Shown here: positions 15,959 through 24,157 of the stretch, piece by piece | How positions within the stretch are numbered: the first letter of the stretch is position 1 | Layout: the number at the start of each line of letters is the position of its first letter | Position numbers and translations under genes: made by a program | Origin: Micromonosporaceae bacterium KJ-029 | GTDB lineage: Bacteria; Actinomycetota; Actinomycetes; Mycobacteriales; Micromonosporaceae | DNA length: 64,000 nt | Direction of reading: 5' to 3' | NCBI GenBank assembly: GCA_005402585.1 | Contig: BIFP01000022.1 | Location: 124,001-188,000 of the forward strand | Notes under the pieces: model-generated | Database searches by the model: none | Told to the model about the DNA's origin: nothing | Seen by the model: only the letters and a program-made list of their open reading frames with translations

Positions 15959-17047
15959 ATGTCGTTGCAGCTGCATTGGTTCCTGCCCACGCACGGGGAC
16001 GGACGCGAAGTGGCCCAGCCCTCCTCCGGCCCGCCGCCGCCCGGCGCCCGCCGCGACGTTGACCCGGACTACCTGCGTCAGGTCGCCCTCGCGGCGGACC
16101 GGTTCGGGTTCACCGGCATGCTCGTGCCGTTCGGCATGTTCTGCGAGGACCCCTGGCTGGTATCGGCCGCGCTCGCCGCGGACACCCGGCGGATCCGCTT
16201 CATGGTGGCGGTGCGCCCCGGGCTCGCCTCGCCGGTGCTGGCCGCCCAGTCGGCGGCGACCCTCCAGCGGCTCTCGGGCGGCCGACTCCAGCTCAACGTG
16301 GTCACCGGCGGCGACGCCGACGAGCAGCGGCGCTACGGCGACTGGTTGTCGCACCACGAACGGTACGCCCGTACCGGCGAGTTCCTCGACGTGTTCCGGC
16401 GAGCCTGGACCGGTGAGCGGTTCGACCACACCGGCACGCACTACCGCATCCGCGCCGGCCTGCTCACCCGGCCGTACCCGGTCGCTCCCGAGATCTTCGT
16501 CGGCGGCTCCTCCGACGCGGCCCGAACGGTGGCCGCCGCGCACGCCGACGTGCTGCTGGCCTGGGGCGAGCCGCCGGCGGCCATGGCGGAGGCGATCGGC
16601 CGAGCCCGCGAACTCGCCGACGCGCACGGGCGCACACTGACCTTCGGCACCCGCTTCCACGTCATCGCCCGGGACACCTCTGCCCAGGCCTGGCAGGTGG
16701 CGCGGCAACTGGTCGAAGGCATGGACCCGGCGCGGATCCAGCAGGCGCAGCAGCGCTTCCGGTCCACCGAGTCGGAGGGGCAGCGGCGGATGGCGGCGCT
16801 GCACGGCGGGCGTACCGACACCCTCGAGGTCTACCCGAACGTCTGGGCCGGATACGGCCTGGTCCGCCCGGGGGTGGGCACGGCGCTGGTGGGTAGCCAC
16901 GAGGAGGTGGCGGAACGGATCGAGGAATACCACCGGCTCGGCCTGGACCACCTGATCCTGTCGGCGCAGCCGCATCTCGAAGAGGCCTACGTCGTCGGGG
17001 AAGGCCTCCTTCCGCTGCTGCGCAAGCGCGGCGTGCTCGCCGGCTGA
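15959..17047 (+). CDS. LLM-class flavin-dependent monooxygenase (SsuD-like)
   Basis: A 362-residue luciferase-like TIM-barrel protein. The N-terminus SLQLHWFLPTHGDGRE closely follows that of alkanesulfonate monooxygenase SsuD; LNVVTGGD and EIFVGGSSDAA are further family motifs around the FMN site. I chose the ATG at 15959 rather than an upstream one because an AGAGGA ribosome-binding site lies 6 nt before it. It is the last gene of the plus-strand unit after the dehydrogenase pair. A sulfonate role is unlikely in this context; Baeyer-Villiger-like or C-alpha oxygenation of the pathway intermediate is a guess. Reduced FMN must come from a separate reductase, as none is adjacent. Confidence 0.88.
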   Translation: MSLQLHWFLPTHGDGREVAQPSSGPPPPGARRDVDPDYLRQVALAADRFGFTGMLVPFGMFCEDPWLVSAALAADTRRIRFMVAVRPGLASPVLAAQSAATLQRLSGGRLQLNVVTGGDADEQRRYGDWLSHHERYARTGEFLDVFRRAWTGERFDHTGTHYRIRAGLLTRPYPVAPEIFVGGSSDAARTVAAAHADVLLAWGEPPAAMAEAIGRARELADAHGRTLTFGTRFHVIARDTSAQAWQVARQLVEGMDPARIQQAQQRFRSTESEGQRRMAALHGGRTDTLEVYPNVWAGYGLVRPGVGTALVGSHEEVAERIEEYHRLGLDHLILSAQPHLEEAYVVGEGLLPLLRKRGVLAG

Positions 17048-17067
17048 CGGCGGACCCCGGACAATCT

Positions 17068-17096
17068 GGTGCCCCGGCCCTACGGGCCGGGGCACC
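17068..17096. terminator. Bidirectional hairpin terminator
   Basis: A perfect 13-bp GC-rich stem (17068-17080 pairing with 17084-17096) with a 3-nt tac loop lies between the stops of the convergent LLM monooxygenase and FAD monooxygenase genes. It lacks a clear U-tract, as is usual in high-GC actinobacteria, and can serve both strands. Confidence 0.85.
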
Positions 17097-17107
17097 GAAT
17101 TGTGGGA

Positions 17108-18490
17108 TCAGACCTCCGAGGCGGTGCCGACGGCGTCGGGCTGCCACGCCGGCACCTCCGGTGCCGGACGGCGGCTCCGGGTCAGCACCCGGAGCATCAT
17201 CGCGGGCCGCATCAGGGCCTGCGGCGGGTCGACGAGCCCGGCCACCCGCATGAAGGTCCGCGTCACCTGCGGGTCGCGGGTCGCGGCCGCCTGCATCTTG
17301 GCCATGTACGCGTTCATCGTCCGTACCTTCAGCGGCCGCGGGCCCTGCACCTGCGGGAAGCTCAGGTCGCCACCCGCCGAGATTCCCCAGGGCACGTCGA
17401 TGACCGCGGAGACGGCCTGCTGGAAGTCGGCCGGCCGGGGTGCCGTGCCGCCGGCCAGATGATCGCGCAGGGTCAGCGCCTCCAGCGCCGCCACCGTCAT
17501 GCCCTGGCCGTAGACCGGGTTGAAGCTGCACGCCGCGTCGCCGAGGACCAGGAAGCCGTCCGGCATCCGGGTCAACCGCTCGTAGTGGCGACGGACGCTG
17601 GCCGGGTACCGCAGGGACACCGGCTCGTCCAGCGGCTCGGCGTCATGGATGGCCTGGTAGATGTCCGGAACCGGCAGCGACTTGACGAACTCCATGAATC
17701 CGGCCGGGTCGGTCGGTGCGCTGTCGCCCAGCACCCCGGTGAGGGAGACAATGCAACGGCCACCGTCGATCCGCGACAGGAAGGCGCCACGGGGGTGCGA
17801 CGGCGACGACACCGGGTTGATGGACAGATCGCCCTTCAGGACGTCGTCCGAGGCCAGCCGGTAGAGCCGGGTCGTATACGTCAGGTCGATCCGGATCCGG
17901 TCCTCGTCCGGCCGGCCGTACCCCAGTTCCTCCAGCCAGACCGGGGTGCGCGACCCGCGGCCGGTGGCGTCGATCACCAGGTCCGCGGTAATCGTCTCCT
18001 CGGCGGCGCCGTCGCGGCCCTGCACCCGCACGCCGGTGACCCTCCGGCGGTCCGGTGTGGTGGTCAGCCCGACGATGTCACGCTCCTCGGCGAAGCGTAC
18101 GGCCGGGAGCGCGGCCACCCGGCCGCGCACCTGCTGCTCCAGCACGGGACGAGCGGCCGACACACAGGTCAGCCCGGTACTGGCCGGCGCCAGCGGGCGC
18201 CCGTTGAAGAACCACCGCAGCTCCCCCAGGTCACCGGTCGGCACCCCGGCGGCCACCGCCTCCGCGGTGAAACCCGGAAACAGCTCGTCCAGGATCTGCT
18301 GGCCGCGGGCGAGCAGACCGTGCACGTGCCGGCCCTGCGACACGCCACGCCGGGCGGTCGAGACGCCGCTGAGCCGGTCACGGTCGACGACCACCACCTC
18401 GGCGTACGCGTCGGCCAGCACCCGCGCCGCGAGCAGGCCCGCCATGCTGCCGCCGAGAACGACGGCACGCTTTCCCACCTGTGCAGTCAC
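17108..18490 (-). CDS. FAD-dependent monooxygenase / oxidoreductase
   Basis: A 460-residue flavoprotein of the aromatic-hydroxylase/geranylgeranyl-reductase-like superfamily. The N-terminal Rossmann motif VVLGGSMAGLLAARVLA (about 9-25) with the acidic end VVVVDRD binds FAD ADP; the second motif FLVLGDAACSFNPVYGQGM contains the GD loop for the ribityl chain. The GTG start (18490) places the Rossmann motif right at the N-terminus; the longer frame adds only low-complexity sequence. It is the last gene of the minus-strand tailoring operon P450, ACAD-like monooxygenase, SnoaL-like, FAD monooxygenase. Epoxidation or hydroxylation of a polyene or aromatic product is plausible. Confidence 0.88.
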   Translation of the reverse strand: MTAQVGKRAVVLGGSMAGLLAARVLADAYAEVVVVDRDRLSGVSTARRGVSQGRHVHGLLARGQQILDELFPGFTAEAVAAGVPTGDLGELRWFFNGRPLAPASTGLTCVSAARPVLEQQVRGRVAALPAVRFAEERDIVGLTTTPDRRRVTGVRVQGRDGAAEETITADLVIDATGRGSRTPVWLEELGYGRPDEDRIRIDLTYTTRLYRLASDDVLKGDLSINPVSSPSHPRGAFLSRIDGGRCIVSLTGVLGDSAPTDPAGFMEFVKSLPVPDIYQAIHDAEPLDEPVSLRYPASVRRHYERLTRMPDGFLVLGDAACSFNPVYGQGMTVAALEALTLRDHLAGGTAPRPADFQQAVSAVIDVPWGISAGGDLSFPQVQGPRPLKVRTMNAYMAKMQAAATRDPQVTRTFMRVAGLVDPPQALMRPAMMLRVLTRSRRPAPEVPAWQPDAVGTASEV

Positions 18491-18515
18491 GGCTGTCCCG
18501 TCCTGGTCCGGGTGC

Positions 18516-18926
18516 TCACGAGTCGCCGCGCGGGCTGTTCTGGTACGCCGCCAGCAGCCACTCACCGTCGCGCTCGACGAGGATCCAGGACGCCCGGATG
18601 GCCCGGGCCGGCGACACGTCCTCGGTGCCGGGCTCCAGGACGCCACCCTCGGTCGTCAGTACCGCGACGCCGGGGGCGATCAGGCGGGCGTCGACCGGCG
18701 TACCGGTGACCCGGGTGCCCTTGAGCTGGCCCTGGAACGCCTGCGCCATGTAGCCGCGGACGTTGTCCCGGCCACGGCAGAACACCCCGGGCAGGATCAT
18801 GGTCGCGTCCTCGGTGAAGTTGCGGGCGAACGCGTCGGCGTCGTGCTCCGCCCAGGCGGCGACGATGCGCTGCGGTACGGCGGCCACGGCCGCCTGATCC
18901 TCGGCGGTGATGGTGCTCGTCGTCAT
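18516..18926 (-). CDS. SgcJ/EcaC family SnoaL-like protein
   Basis: A 136-residue NTF2/SnoaL-fold protein. The pattern VAAWAEHDADAFARNFTEDATMILPG near the N-terminus and ASWILVERDGEWLLAAYQNSP at the end matches the SgcJ/EcaC/OxyB-type small proteins found in enediyne and other polyketide clusters. Their exact reaction is poorly defined; cyclisation, hydroxylation aid or ligand binding have been proposed. It lies between the ACAD-like monooxygenase (22-nt gap) and the FAD monooxygenase (25-nt gap) in the same orientation, so it should act in tailoring. Confidence 0.85.
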   Translation of the reverse strand: MTTSTITAEDQAAVAAVPQRIVAAWAEHDADAFARNFTEDATMILPGVFCRGRDNVRGYMAQAFQGQLKGTRVTGTPVDARLIAPGVAVLTTEGGVLEPGTEDVSPARAIRASWILVERDGEWLLAAYQNSPRGDS

Positions 18927-18948
18927 TCTGCTGTCCTTTCTCGGCGGC

Positions 18949-20133
18949 TCAGAGATAGAGGGTGTCGGGTCCGAGGCCGCACAGGATCCGGCCGTACAAC
19001 TCGGTGTTGGTGTCCGGGTTCATCAGCGCGTGCAGGTTGACCGCCTGCACGTCGCGGGCGATGCGCTGGATCGGCACGTCGTCGTAGAGCGAGGAACCGC
19101 CGCTCGCGCCGGCGAGAATGCCGACCGCTTCCTTCGCCAGGCGGCACGCGGCACCCATGTCGGCCCGGGCCCGCGCCCGCTCCGCCAGGCTCCACGGCTG
19201 GCCGCCGGCCGACTTGTCGTCGACCTGGGCGGTGAGGCGGTGCACGTGGAACTCGGCCTCGTCGGTCTTCAGCTCCGCCTCGGCCACCTGGCGATGCGTC
19301 AGCGGCGCCTCGGCCTGCTTCTCGTACCCGGTATAGGTGATCTTGCGCTCGGGCAGCCGCTCGAGGAACGTCTCGCCGGCCGCACGGGCCAGGCCGAGCA
19401 CGGTGCCCACCGACGACGCGGCGGCGACCGGCAGCAGCGGCGCCCGGTACATGGCGGGTCCGCCGGCCGCGTCCGGTCCGCTCCGGCCCTGAAGCACCAC
19501 CGGCAGCGGCAGGAACCGCTCGGCCGGCACGAACAGGTCCTGGGCGACCGTGCTGACGCTGCCCGTACCGCGCAGGCCGGACGTGTGCCAGTCGTCGACG
19601 ATCTGCAGCTCGGACGTCCGCACCAGCGCCATCACGGGCATCGGCTCACCCTCACCGCCGACCAGCACCGCGATGATCTCCTGCCAGTGACTGTGCAGCG
19701 CGCCGCTGATGAAGCCCCACTTACCGTTGACGACGATGCCGCCATCGGCCGGCACTGCCATGGCGGACGGGCTCAGGGTGCCGCAGATCCGCACGTCCGG
19801 CGTGGAGAAGACCTCCTCCTGCACCGCCTCGGGAAACAGGCCGGCCATCCACGTCGGAATCCAGTAGACGGAGGCGGTCCACGCGGTGGCGCCGTCGGCC
19901 CGGCCCAGTACGGTCGCGACGTCGGCGAGCGTGCGGGTGTCGGCCTCGTAGCCGCCGAACCGCTTGGGCACCCGCAGCTTGAAGACCCCGGCGTCGGCCA
20001 GGGCCTCGATCGTCTCGTCCGGCAGTCGGCGCTCCTGCTCGGCCCGTACGCCGTTCTTGCGCAGCAGCGGGGCGAGGTCCGTGACCCTCGCGACGATCTC
20101 GTCGCGCGTGGGTGTGTCGGTGGTGCTCAGCAC
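18949..20133 (-). CDS. Acyl-CoA dehydrogenase-fold flavin monooxygenase (HsaA/ActVA-like)
   Basis: A 394-residue protein with the acyl-CoA dehydrogenase fold but the features of two-component flavin hydroxylases (group D). LADAGVFKLRVPKRFGGYE near residue 50 and GKWGFISGALHSHWQEI around 130-150 are typical of HsaA/HpaB/ActVA-ORF5 relatives, and no dehydrogenase catalytic Glu motif is obvious. Such enzymes hydroxylate phenols or polycyclic substrates with FMNH2 or FADH2 supplied by a separate reductase; none is adjacent here. The start is a GTG (20131-20133) with GGGAG upstream. It follows the P450 gene and precedes the SnoaL-like gene. Confidence 0.82.
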   Translation of the reverse strand: MLSTTDTPTRDEIVARVTDLAPLLRKNGVRAEQERRLPDETIEALADAGVFKLRVPKRFGGYEADTRTLADVATVLGRADGATAWTASVYWIPTWMAGLFPEAVQEEVFSTPDVRICGTLSPSAMAVPADGGIVVNGKWGFISGALHSHWQEIIAVLVGGEGEPMPVMALVRTSELQIVDDWHTSGLRGTGSVSTVAQDLFVPAERFLPLPVVLQGRSGPDAAGGPAMYRAPLLPVAAASSVGTVLGLARAAGETFLERLPERKITYTGYEKQAEAPLTHRQVAEAELKTDEAEFHVHRLTAQVDDKSAGGQPWSLAERARARADMGAACRLAKEAVGILAGASGGSSLYDDVPIQRIARDVQAVNLHALMNPDTNTELYGRILCGLGPDTLYL

Positions 20134-20161
20134 GGTGGCTCCCTGAGGTCGAGGATGGTTG

Positions 20162-21397
20162 TCAGGCGGCGGGCACGGGAGCGGTCAGCCGGACCGGCAG
20201 CGTCCGGTGGCCGTTCATGATGAACGTGGGCAACGGCTGCAGGTCGGCGGGCGGCACCGCCAGCGCGATGTCGGGGAAGCGCGCGAACAGCGAGGAAAGG
20301 CCGATGGTCGCCACCGCCCGGGCCACTCCGGCGCCGAGGCAGTAGTGCGGTCCGAGGCCGAAGGAGAGGTGCTCCTTGTCGGCGCGCTTCAGGTCGAAGC
20401 GGTCGGCGTCGTCGCCGTGCAGGGCGGGGTCGCGACCCACCCCGCTGTAGTTGATCAAGATAGGGTCGCCCTGCGGGATCGTCACGCCGTCCAGCTCGAT
20501 GTCCTCGACCGCGTACCGCAGCGGCAGGTGCGCCAGCGGCGACTCGACCCGCAGCGTCTCGTCGATGACGTCGTTCCAGGTGGCCTCGCCGGACAGCACG
20601 AGCTTCCGCTGCTCCGGGTTGCTCAGCAGGGCGGTGATGGCGTTGTCGAAGAAGTTGATGGTGGTCTCGGAGCCGGCACCCAGGATGGCGAAGATGGTGT
20701 CGGTCAGCTCCGCCTCGCTCAGCCGGGAACCGTCCTCGTCACGCGCCGCGATGAGGTCACTGGTGATGTCCTCACCCGGGTTCTCCCGCTTGGCGGCGAT
20801 CAGGTCGCCCATCGCGCCACGCCACCCGGCCAGCACGGCCTGCGCCTGCTCCGGGGTGACGGTGGTGTCAACCATCATGTCGATCACCTTCGCCGTCTTG
20901 GCGCGGGCCTCCTCGGACATGCCGATGAGGTCGGCCACCAGGCGGGCCGGCAGCGGGTACGCGAACCGCTCACGCAGGTCCACCGCCTCGCCGGGGGCGG
21001 CGGCGGCCAGCCCGTCGAGCAGTTCCTCGGTGATCTTGGAGATCCGCGGCCGGATCATCTCCGTACGCCTCGGGGTGAACGCCTTGCCGACCAGCTTGCG
21101 CAGCCGCACGTGGTCCTTGCCGTACGCGGTGACCATGTTGTCCATGGCGATCCAGCTGATCATCTCCCAGTCCGGCGGGATCTCGCCGTTGATGAACGCC
21201 GGCCAGTGGTTGCGGGCGCTCTTCGTCACCCGCGGATCGGTGAGCAGCTGCTTGACCACCTCGTAACTGTTGACCGACCACGCCACCACACCGCCGGGCA
21301 GCACTACCTGCGTCGCGGCACCCTGCGAACGCAGCTTCGCGGCCTCACCGTGGATGTCTCTACCGGTGGTGTCCAGGGAATACGGGCAACTATCCAT
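20162..21397 (-). CDS. Cytochrome P450
   Basis: A 411-residue bacterial class I P450. The I-helix motif is ILGAGSETT (about 240-248), the K-helix ExxR is ETLRVES, and the heme-binding loop [11 protein letters not shown] carries the axial Cys near 355. The start is the ATG of MDSCPYSL, preceded by GGGAG about 5-9 nt upstream; the longer frame adds an Arg-rich tail that is unlikely to be translated. It is the first gene of the minus-strand tailoring operon. Electrons could come from the ferredoxin encoded at 13385-13582. Confidence 0.93.
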   Translation of the reverse strand: MDSCPYSLDTTGRDIHGEAAKLRSQGAATQVVLPGGVVAWSVNSYEVVKQLLTDPRVTKSARNHWPAFINGEIPPDWEMISWIAMDNMVTAYGKDHVRLRKLVGKAFTPRRTEMIRPRISKITEELLDGLAAAAPGEAVDLRERFAYPLPARLVADLIGMSEEARAKTAKVIDMMVDTTVTPEQAQAVLAGWRGAMGDLIAAKRENPGEDITSDLIAARDEDGSRLSEAELTDTIFAILGAGSETTINFFDNAITALLSNPEQRKLVLSGEATWNDVIDETLRVESPLAHLPLRYAVEDIELDGVTIPQGDPILINYSGVGRDPALHGDDADRFDLKRADKEHLSFGLGPHYCLGAGVARAVATIGLSSLFARFPDIALAVPPADLQPLPTFIMNGHRTLPVRLTAPVPAA

Positions 21398-21956
21398 GGA
21401 TGACTCCCAATTTCGGCGGAAGGGTTTCGCCACGCGCCGACGGGCCCGGCGAAGCCGACGCATCCCATCGGGTGCGGCGGATCAACCGGCGACGTTGTAA
21501 GAGCGTGGCACCAGCCGATCCGGCGATGCATCTCTCGACGTGCGCTGGACGATCCCGGACCACAGTCCGGGGCGGGATCCCTGGGCATCCGGCTCAAAAC
21601 GGTCCGGCGCACGGGCTCGCGGCCGGCCGGCTGCCGACCCACCATGACACCGGTCAACGGCCTGTCGTGCTGCGGCGGCCCTCGGGGCTCCCCGTTCTCG
21701 GCGCCGGCCGGGCATCAGGCGCGACGGCCGCGGAGCGACAACGGCCGACGCGCACCCTGGCGGCGGCGCGTGCGGCCCGCCTCGGGCCACCTTGAACCAC
21801 GATCAGGTTCAGCAGCCTTCACCGGGGGTGAAATTGCAGGTCAGGGCGCTTGACCCGACTACTTCGCGTTGTATTGATCAAAGGCGAGGGCATAGTCGAT
21901 CAACACGGACAAGATGCCGTCTGAACTATCCGTTCATAGCCCTGGGTCTGCCTTGG
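21398..21956. other. Intergenic region at the right end of the polyketide cluster
   Basis: About 560 nt without a convincing gene. The part next to 21397 must carry the promoter and ribosome-binding site of the P450 operon. Open frames here (for example 21400-21795 on the plus strand) have Arg/Pro-rich translations with no family resemblance and look like chance frames. The segment marks the change from the cluster to the patch of small accessory genes. Confidence 0.5.
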
Positions 21957-22502
21957 CTACTCAGACGCACCGAGTTCGCCCACGGCCAGGACGAGCTGGA
22001 TCGGCAACTCCTTGTCCCACTGACCCAGGCTGACGCAGACGCTTCGACCGTGGCGGTACCAGGTGTCGGCGTCCACAACGAACTCGACCAGGACCTCGGC
22101 GAGCGGTGGTAGCGGCTCACCCCGGATCGCCCGATCGAGGTCATTGTGGAAGGGCCGAGGATGGGGCAAGCCCCAGATGGCCGTGAGCGCCGCCACGAGC
22201 CCTGCGCGCTTGGTCTCGAAGTGGTCCCAGACCTCTTCCCACCGCTCAGCCGACTCCTCCCAGAAGTCGTCGCTGACCGCGACGGACACGATGTGATAAC
22301 CGGGGCCGCTGACATCCATGCCCGGCCCGACGTACCGCGTGATCCGTTGCGGCGGGTAGACACGCTGAACCAGTTCCTCCGCCAGCGTAAGGGATCCATC
22401 GAGGTCCACGGGCGGATGGTACAGCCGCGACGGCCTGGACCTCGTCTTCGTCGACCCCTTGCCCCCAGGCAACCAACACGGCTCCGCCACCTGCTGCTTC
22501 AC
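21957..22502 (-). CDS. Hypothetical protein
   Basis: A protein of unknown family. The convincing part runs from the GTG at 22409 onward (about 150 residues, LTLAEELVQRVYPPQ to the end), with a balanced amino-acid mix, aromatic-rich segments such as DDFWEESAERWEEVWDHF and WYRHGRSVCVSLGQW, and no membrane segment. I give the start as the GTG at 22502 because it overlaps the preceding small gene as GTGA; the 31 extra residues look unusual, so the GTG at 22409 is a real alternative. It is the last of three coupled small genes. I do not recognise the function; an immunity- or accessory-type protein is possible. Confidence 0.55.
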   Translation of the reverse strand: MKQQVAEPCWLPGGKGSTKTRSRPSRLYHPPVDLDGSLTLAEELVQRVYPPQRITRYVGPGMDVSGPGYHIVSVAVSDDFWEESAERWEEVWDHFETKRAGLVAALTAIWGLPHPRPFHNDLDRAIRGEPLPPLAEVLVEFVVDADTWYRHGRSVCVSLGQWDKELPIQLVLAVGELGASE

Positions 22503-22609
22503 CCGCTCTCGGCTGCTGTGGCGGCCCCCCGCTGTGCACCCTCGTCGTCCTCCGTCCACCAGCGTCCGTCTTGATCGTCACCCAGGTAGTCACTCAGTTC
22601 GTCGCTCAC
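22499..22609 (-). CDS. Small acidic hypothetical protein (36 aa)
   Basis: A short reading frame, GTG at 22609 to TGA at 22499, giving an acidic peptide starting VSDELSDYLGDDQDGRWW. The start overlaps the stop of the gene upstream (GTGA) and its own stop overlaps the GTG at 22502 in the same way. Two consecutive GTGA junctions make a translated chain more likely than chance, but there is no homology evidence. Confidence 0.3.
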   Translation of the reverse strand: MSDELSDYLGDDQDGRWWTEDDEGAQRGAATAAESG

Positions 22610-22740
22610 TCGGCGGACCCTACGATGAGGTCGTCGATCTGCTGCCAGCTGCCCACGTCGTCATCGCGCACGTTCACTCTCAGCTTGGGAATCGTGTTGA
22701 TCTGCACGGTGAGTAGCCGTAGCACCCGGACGCCTCTCAC
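22606..22740 (-). CDS. Small hypothetical protein (about 44 aa)
   Basis: A reading frame from a GTG at 22740 to TGA at 22606. The C-terminal half (LTVQINTIPKLRVNV and WQQIDDLIVGSAE) reads like a real folded peptide, while extensions to upstream starts (to 22815) are less convincing. It may be the remnant of a longer gene. It heads the chain of three small minus-strand genes joined by GTGA overlaps. Confidence 0.3.
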   Translation of the reverse strand: MRGVRVLRLLTVQINTIPKLRVNVRDDDVGSWQQIDDLIVGSAE

Positions 22741-23050
22741 GCAGCGTTGATGAGGGTTCCGCCAACTGCCGTTGCAACCCGATGTGGACCGCTGCGTCGG
22801 GCACGGATCGGGCACGGCGCAGCGATCACGCCAGCGTCATTGACGTCGGATGTTGGCGTACTGGATGCAGGCGGTATTGGCCTGCGTGGAGATCTCTTCG
22901 ATGATCTCGGCACCTGTCGATCGGGTGAGGCGGACCCGATTGCTGCGCCCATGTCCGTCGATCCCTGCCACGCCGAATGCTTGCATAGCGACGAATTAAG
23001 TTTCGCTTAGCAATAATGCTCATCGACCTGGGGATCGGTACGTTGCCCGG
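22741..23050. other. Intergenic region, no convincing gene
   Basis: About 310 nt between the small minus-strand chain and the plus-strand membrane protein. A plus-strand frame (22747-23010) exists but shows no recognisable pattern. Base composition just before 23050 is AT-richer (gcgacgaattaagtttcgcttagcaataatgctc), which fits a promoter for the membrane protein gene. Confidence 0.4.
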
Positions 23051-23707
23051 ATGCGACACCTCAGAACTGTGATCGCCGCAGCCGTCGTGGGTCCCCTGTC
23101 GTGGATCCTGTTCGCCGCCGGCCAGGGCAGGTCGGTACGGGCGTTCGAGAACGCACCGGACGGCGGCGTGCCCGACAGCGGTGACTTCCTTCGACCTGTG
23201 CTGGTGCTGGCAGCCGCCGGGATCCTCCTCGGACTCATCGCCACACTCCGGATCTCCCCGCTGGGCGCAGCGCTTGCCGGGTTGCTCTACTCGGCCAGCT
23301 ACCTGGGCCTGCTGTTCAACCCGGGCATGGTGATGGACCTGCTCGACCACACTCCGACCCTGGCCGGTTACGAGATCGACCTGATGGCGCCGGTCCGGAC
23401 CGGAACGAGCCTGCTGGCGGGCTCGTTGATGCTCGTCGCGGTTGTGAGCGCCCGCCGTTGGCGGCGCTGGCCGGAGCCGGCCACCGACACGGACACGGCT
23501 CTGGCAACGGACGACATCAACCCGACCGCGAAGGACCGCCCGTTGGGCGTGGACGACCTCGGCCTCAACCCGCCAGCAGAGACGCCGGAGCCCGTCCCGG
23601 CCGGCGGTTCGGGCTGGGCCGGGCGCTCCGACTGGGCCGGGGCGCTCTCGGGTGACCCTGCGGACCGGCAGGGTGCGCCGTCCTGGACGCGCCAACCGTC
23701 ACGGTGA
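23051..23707 (+). CDS. Membrane protein of unknown function
   Basis: A 218-residue protein with about four transmembrane helices: VIAAAVVGPLSWILFAAG (about 7-24), a strong hydrophobic pair around 55-90 (LVLAAAGILLGLIATL; AALAGLLYSASYLGLLF) and LLAGSLMLVAVVSA near 125-140. The region between helices 1 and 2 would face outside, and the last 75 residues form a Pro/Asp-rich, probably disordered cytoplasmic tail. It stands alone on the plus strand. I do not recognise the family; related small membrane proteins with a disordered tail are common in actinobacteria. Confidence 0.75.
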   Translation: MRHLRTVIAAAVVGPLSWILFAAGQGRSVRAFENAPDGGVPDSGDFLRPVLVLAAAGILLGLIATLRISPLGAALAGLLYSASYLGLLFNPGMVMDLLDHTPTLAGYEIDLMAPVRTGTSLLAGSLMLVAVVSARRWRRWPEPATDTDTALATDDINPTAKDRPLGVDDLGLNPPAETPEPVPAGGSGWAGRSDWAGALSGDPADRQGAPSWTRQPSR

Positions 23708-23765
23708 GCAGCCTGCGGGGACGACAGGTCCACTGAGGACAACGGTCGTCGGTACAGCGGCGGGG

Positions 23766-23786
23766 GTGCGGGCATCGAGCCCGCAC
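23766..23786. terminator. Hairpin terminator
   Basis: An 8-bp perfect stem gtgcgggc / gcccgcac around a 5-nt atcga loop, between the ends of the convergent membrane-protein gene (23707) and the small-gene operon (23861). It lies beside the tRNA-like fragment and could serve both directions. Confidence 0.65.
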
Positions 23787-23791
23787 AGCGT

Positions 23792-23824
23792 TGGGATCGA
23801 ACCAGTGACATCTTCGGTGTGAAC
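23792..23824 (-). other. tRNA-Val(CAC)-like 3' half, degenerate (possible old att site)
   Basis: On the minus strand this 33-nt stretch reads GTTCACACCGAAGATGTCAC followed by TGGTTCGATCCCA. That corresponds to the anticodon loop (TTCACAC, anticodon CAC), the 3' anticodon stem, the variable region and the T arm of an actinobacterial tRNA-Val. The 5' half, the 5' anticodon stem and the acceptor end are absent, so it is not a functional tRNA. Such fragments are left as attachment-site copies when integrative elements recombine at tRNA 3' ends. The comparison to tRNA-Val is from memory. Confidence 0.5.
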
Positions 23825-23860
23825 TCTCGGCGAGCCGGCCGGATCGGATTTCGTACGAGG

Positions 23861-24157
23861 TCATCCGGGCTGCTGACGCCCGTGCCGGTCGGGTTCGGTC
23901 GGCACGGTTGCTGCACTTCTGCGCTGCACTTCCGCCGGCTCTCGGGTCCAACCGACGAAGCGGCGGTGCAGTGCACCGGCCGGCGCCCAGGACATGTCCT
24001 CCGCGGCTTGAACGAGGTAGGCGCCGAGGTAGAGAGCCAGCGACACCGGCGCGTCGGCGTACTCCGCGCGCAGCTCCCGCCTCCGCGTCGGACAAGGCCA
24101 GGGCAGGCCGCAGCCACCACAGCTCCAGATCGGCAATACCGGGCCGTGGTTGGTCAC
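23861..24157 (-). CDS. Conserved hypothetical protein (XRE-regulator satellite)
   Basis: A 98-residue soluble protein starting at a GTG that overlaps the previous stop as GTGA. It contains a short metal-binding-like segment SCGGCGLPWPCPTRR near the N-terminus, followed by a helical region ADAPVSLALYLGAYLVQAAED and WTREPAEV. I recognise this pattern from small actinobacterial proteins that accompany XRE regulators; their function is unknown. It is the last gene of a three-gene minus-strand chain downstream of the XRE gene. Confidence 0.75.
   Translation of the reverse strand: MTNHGPVLPIWSCGGCGLPWPCPTRRRELRAEYADAPVSLALYLGAYLVQAAEDMSWAPAGALHRRFVGWTREPAEVQRRSAATVPTEPDRHGRQQPG

Noticed and set aside
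13749..17047. Interpretation of this unit as sterol degradation
   Set aside because: The gene types match, but ring-degradation genes (KstD, Ksh, Hsa set) are absent and the adjacent operon is a polyketide synthase.
22565..22610. Apparent third copy of the gtcaccca..gtcac part of the 27.6/28.5-kb repeat
   Set aside because: Only about 30 nt are similar and the stretch lies within a small coding chain, so it may be coincidence.
22747..23010. 87-aa plus-strand frame
   Set aside because: No recognisable motif, composition of a chance frame, and no ribosome-binding site or promoter evidence.
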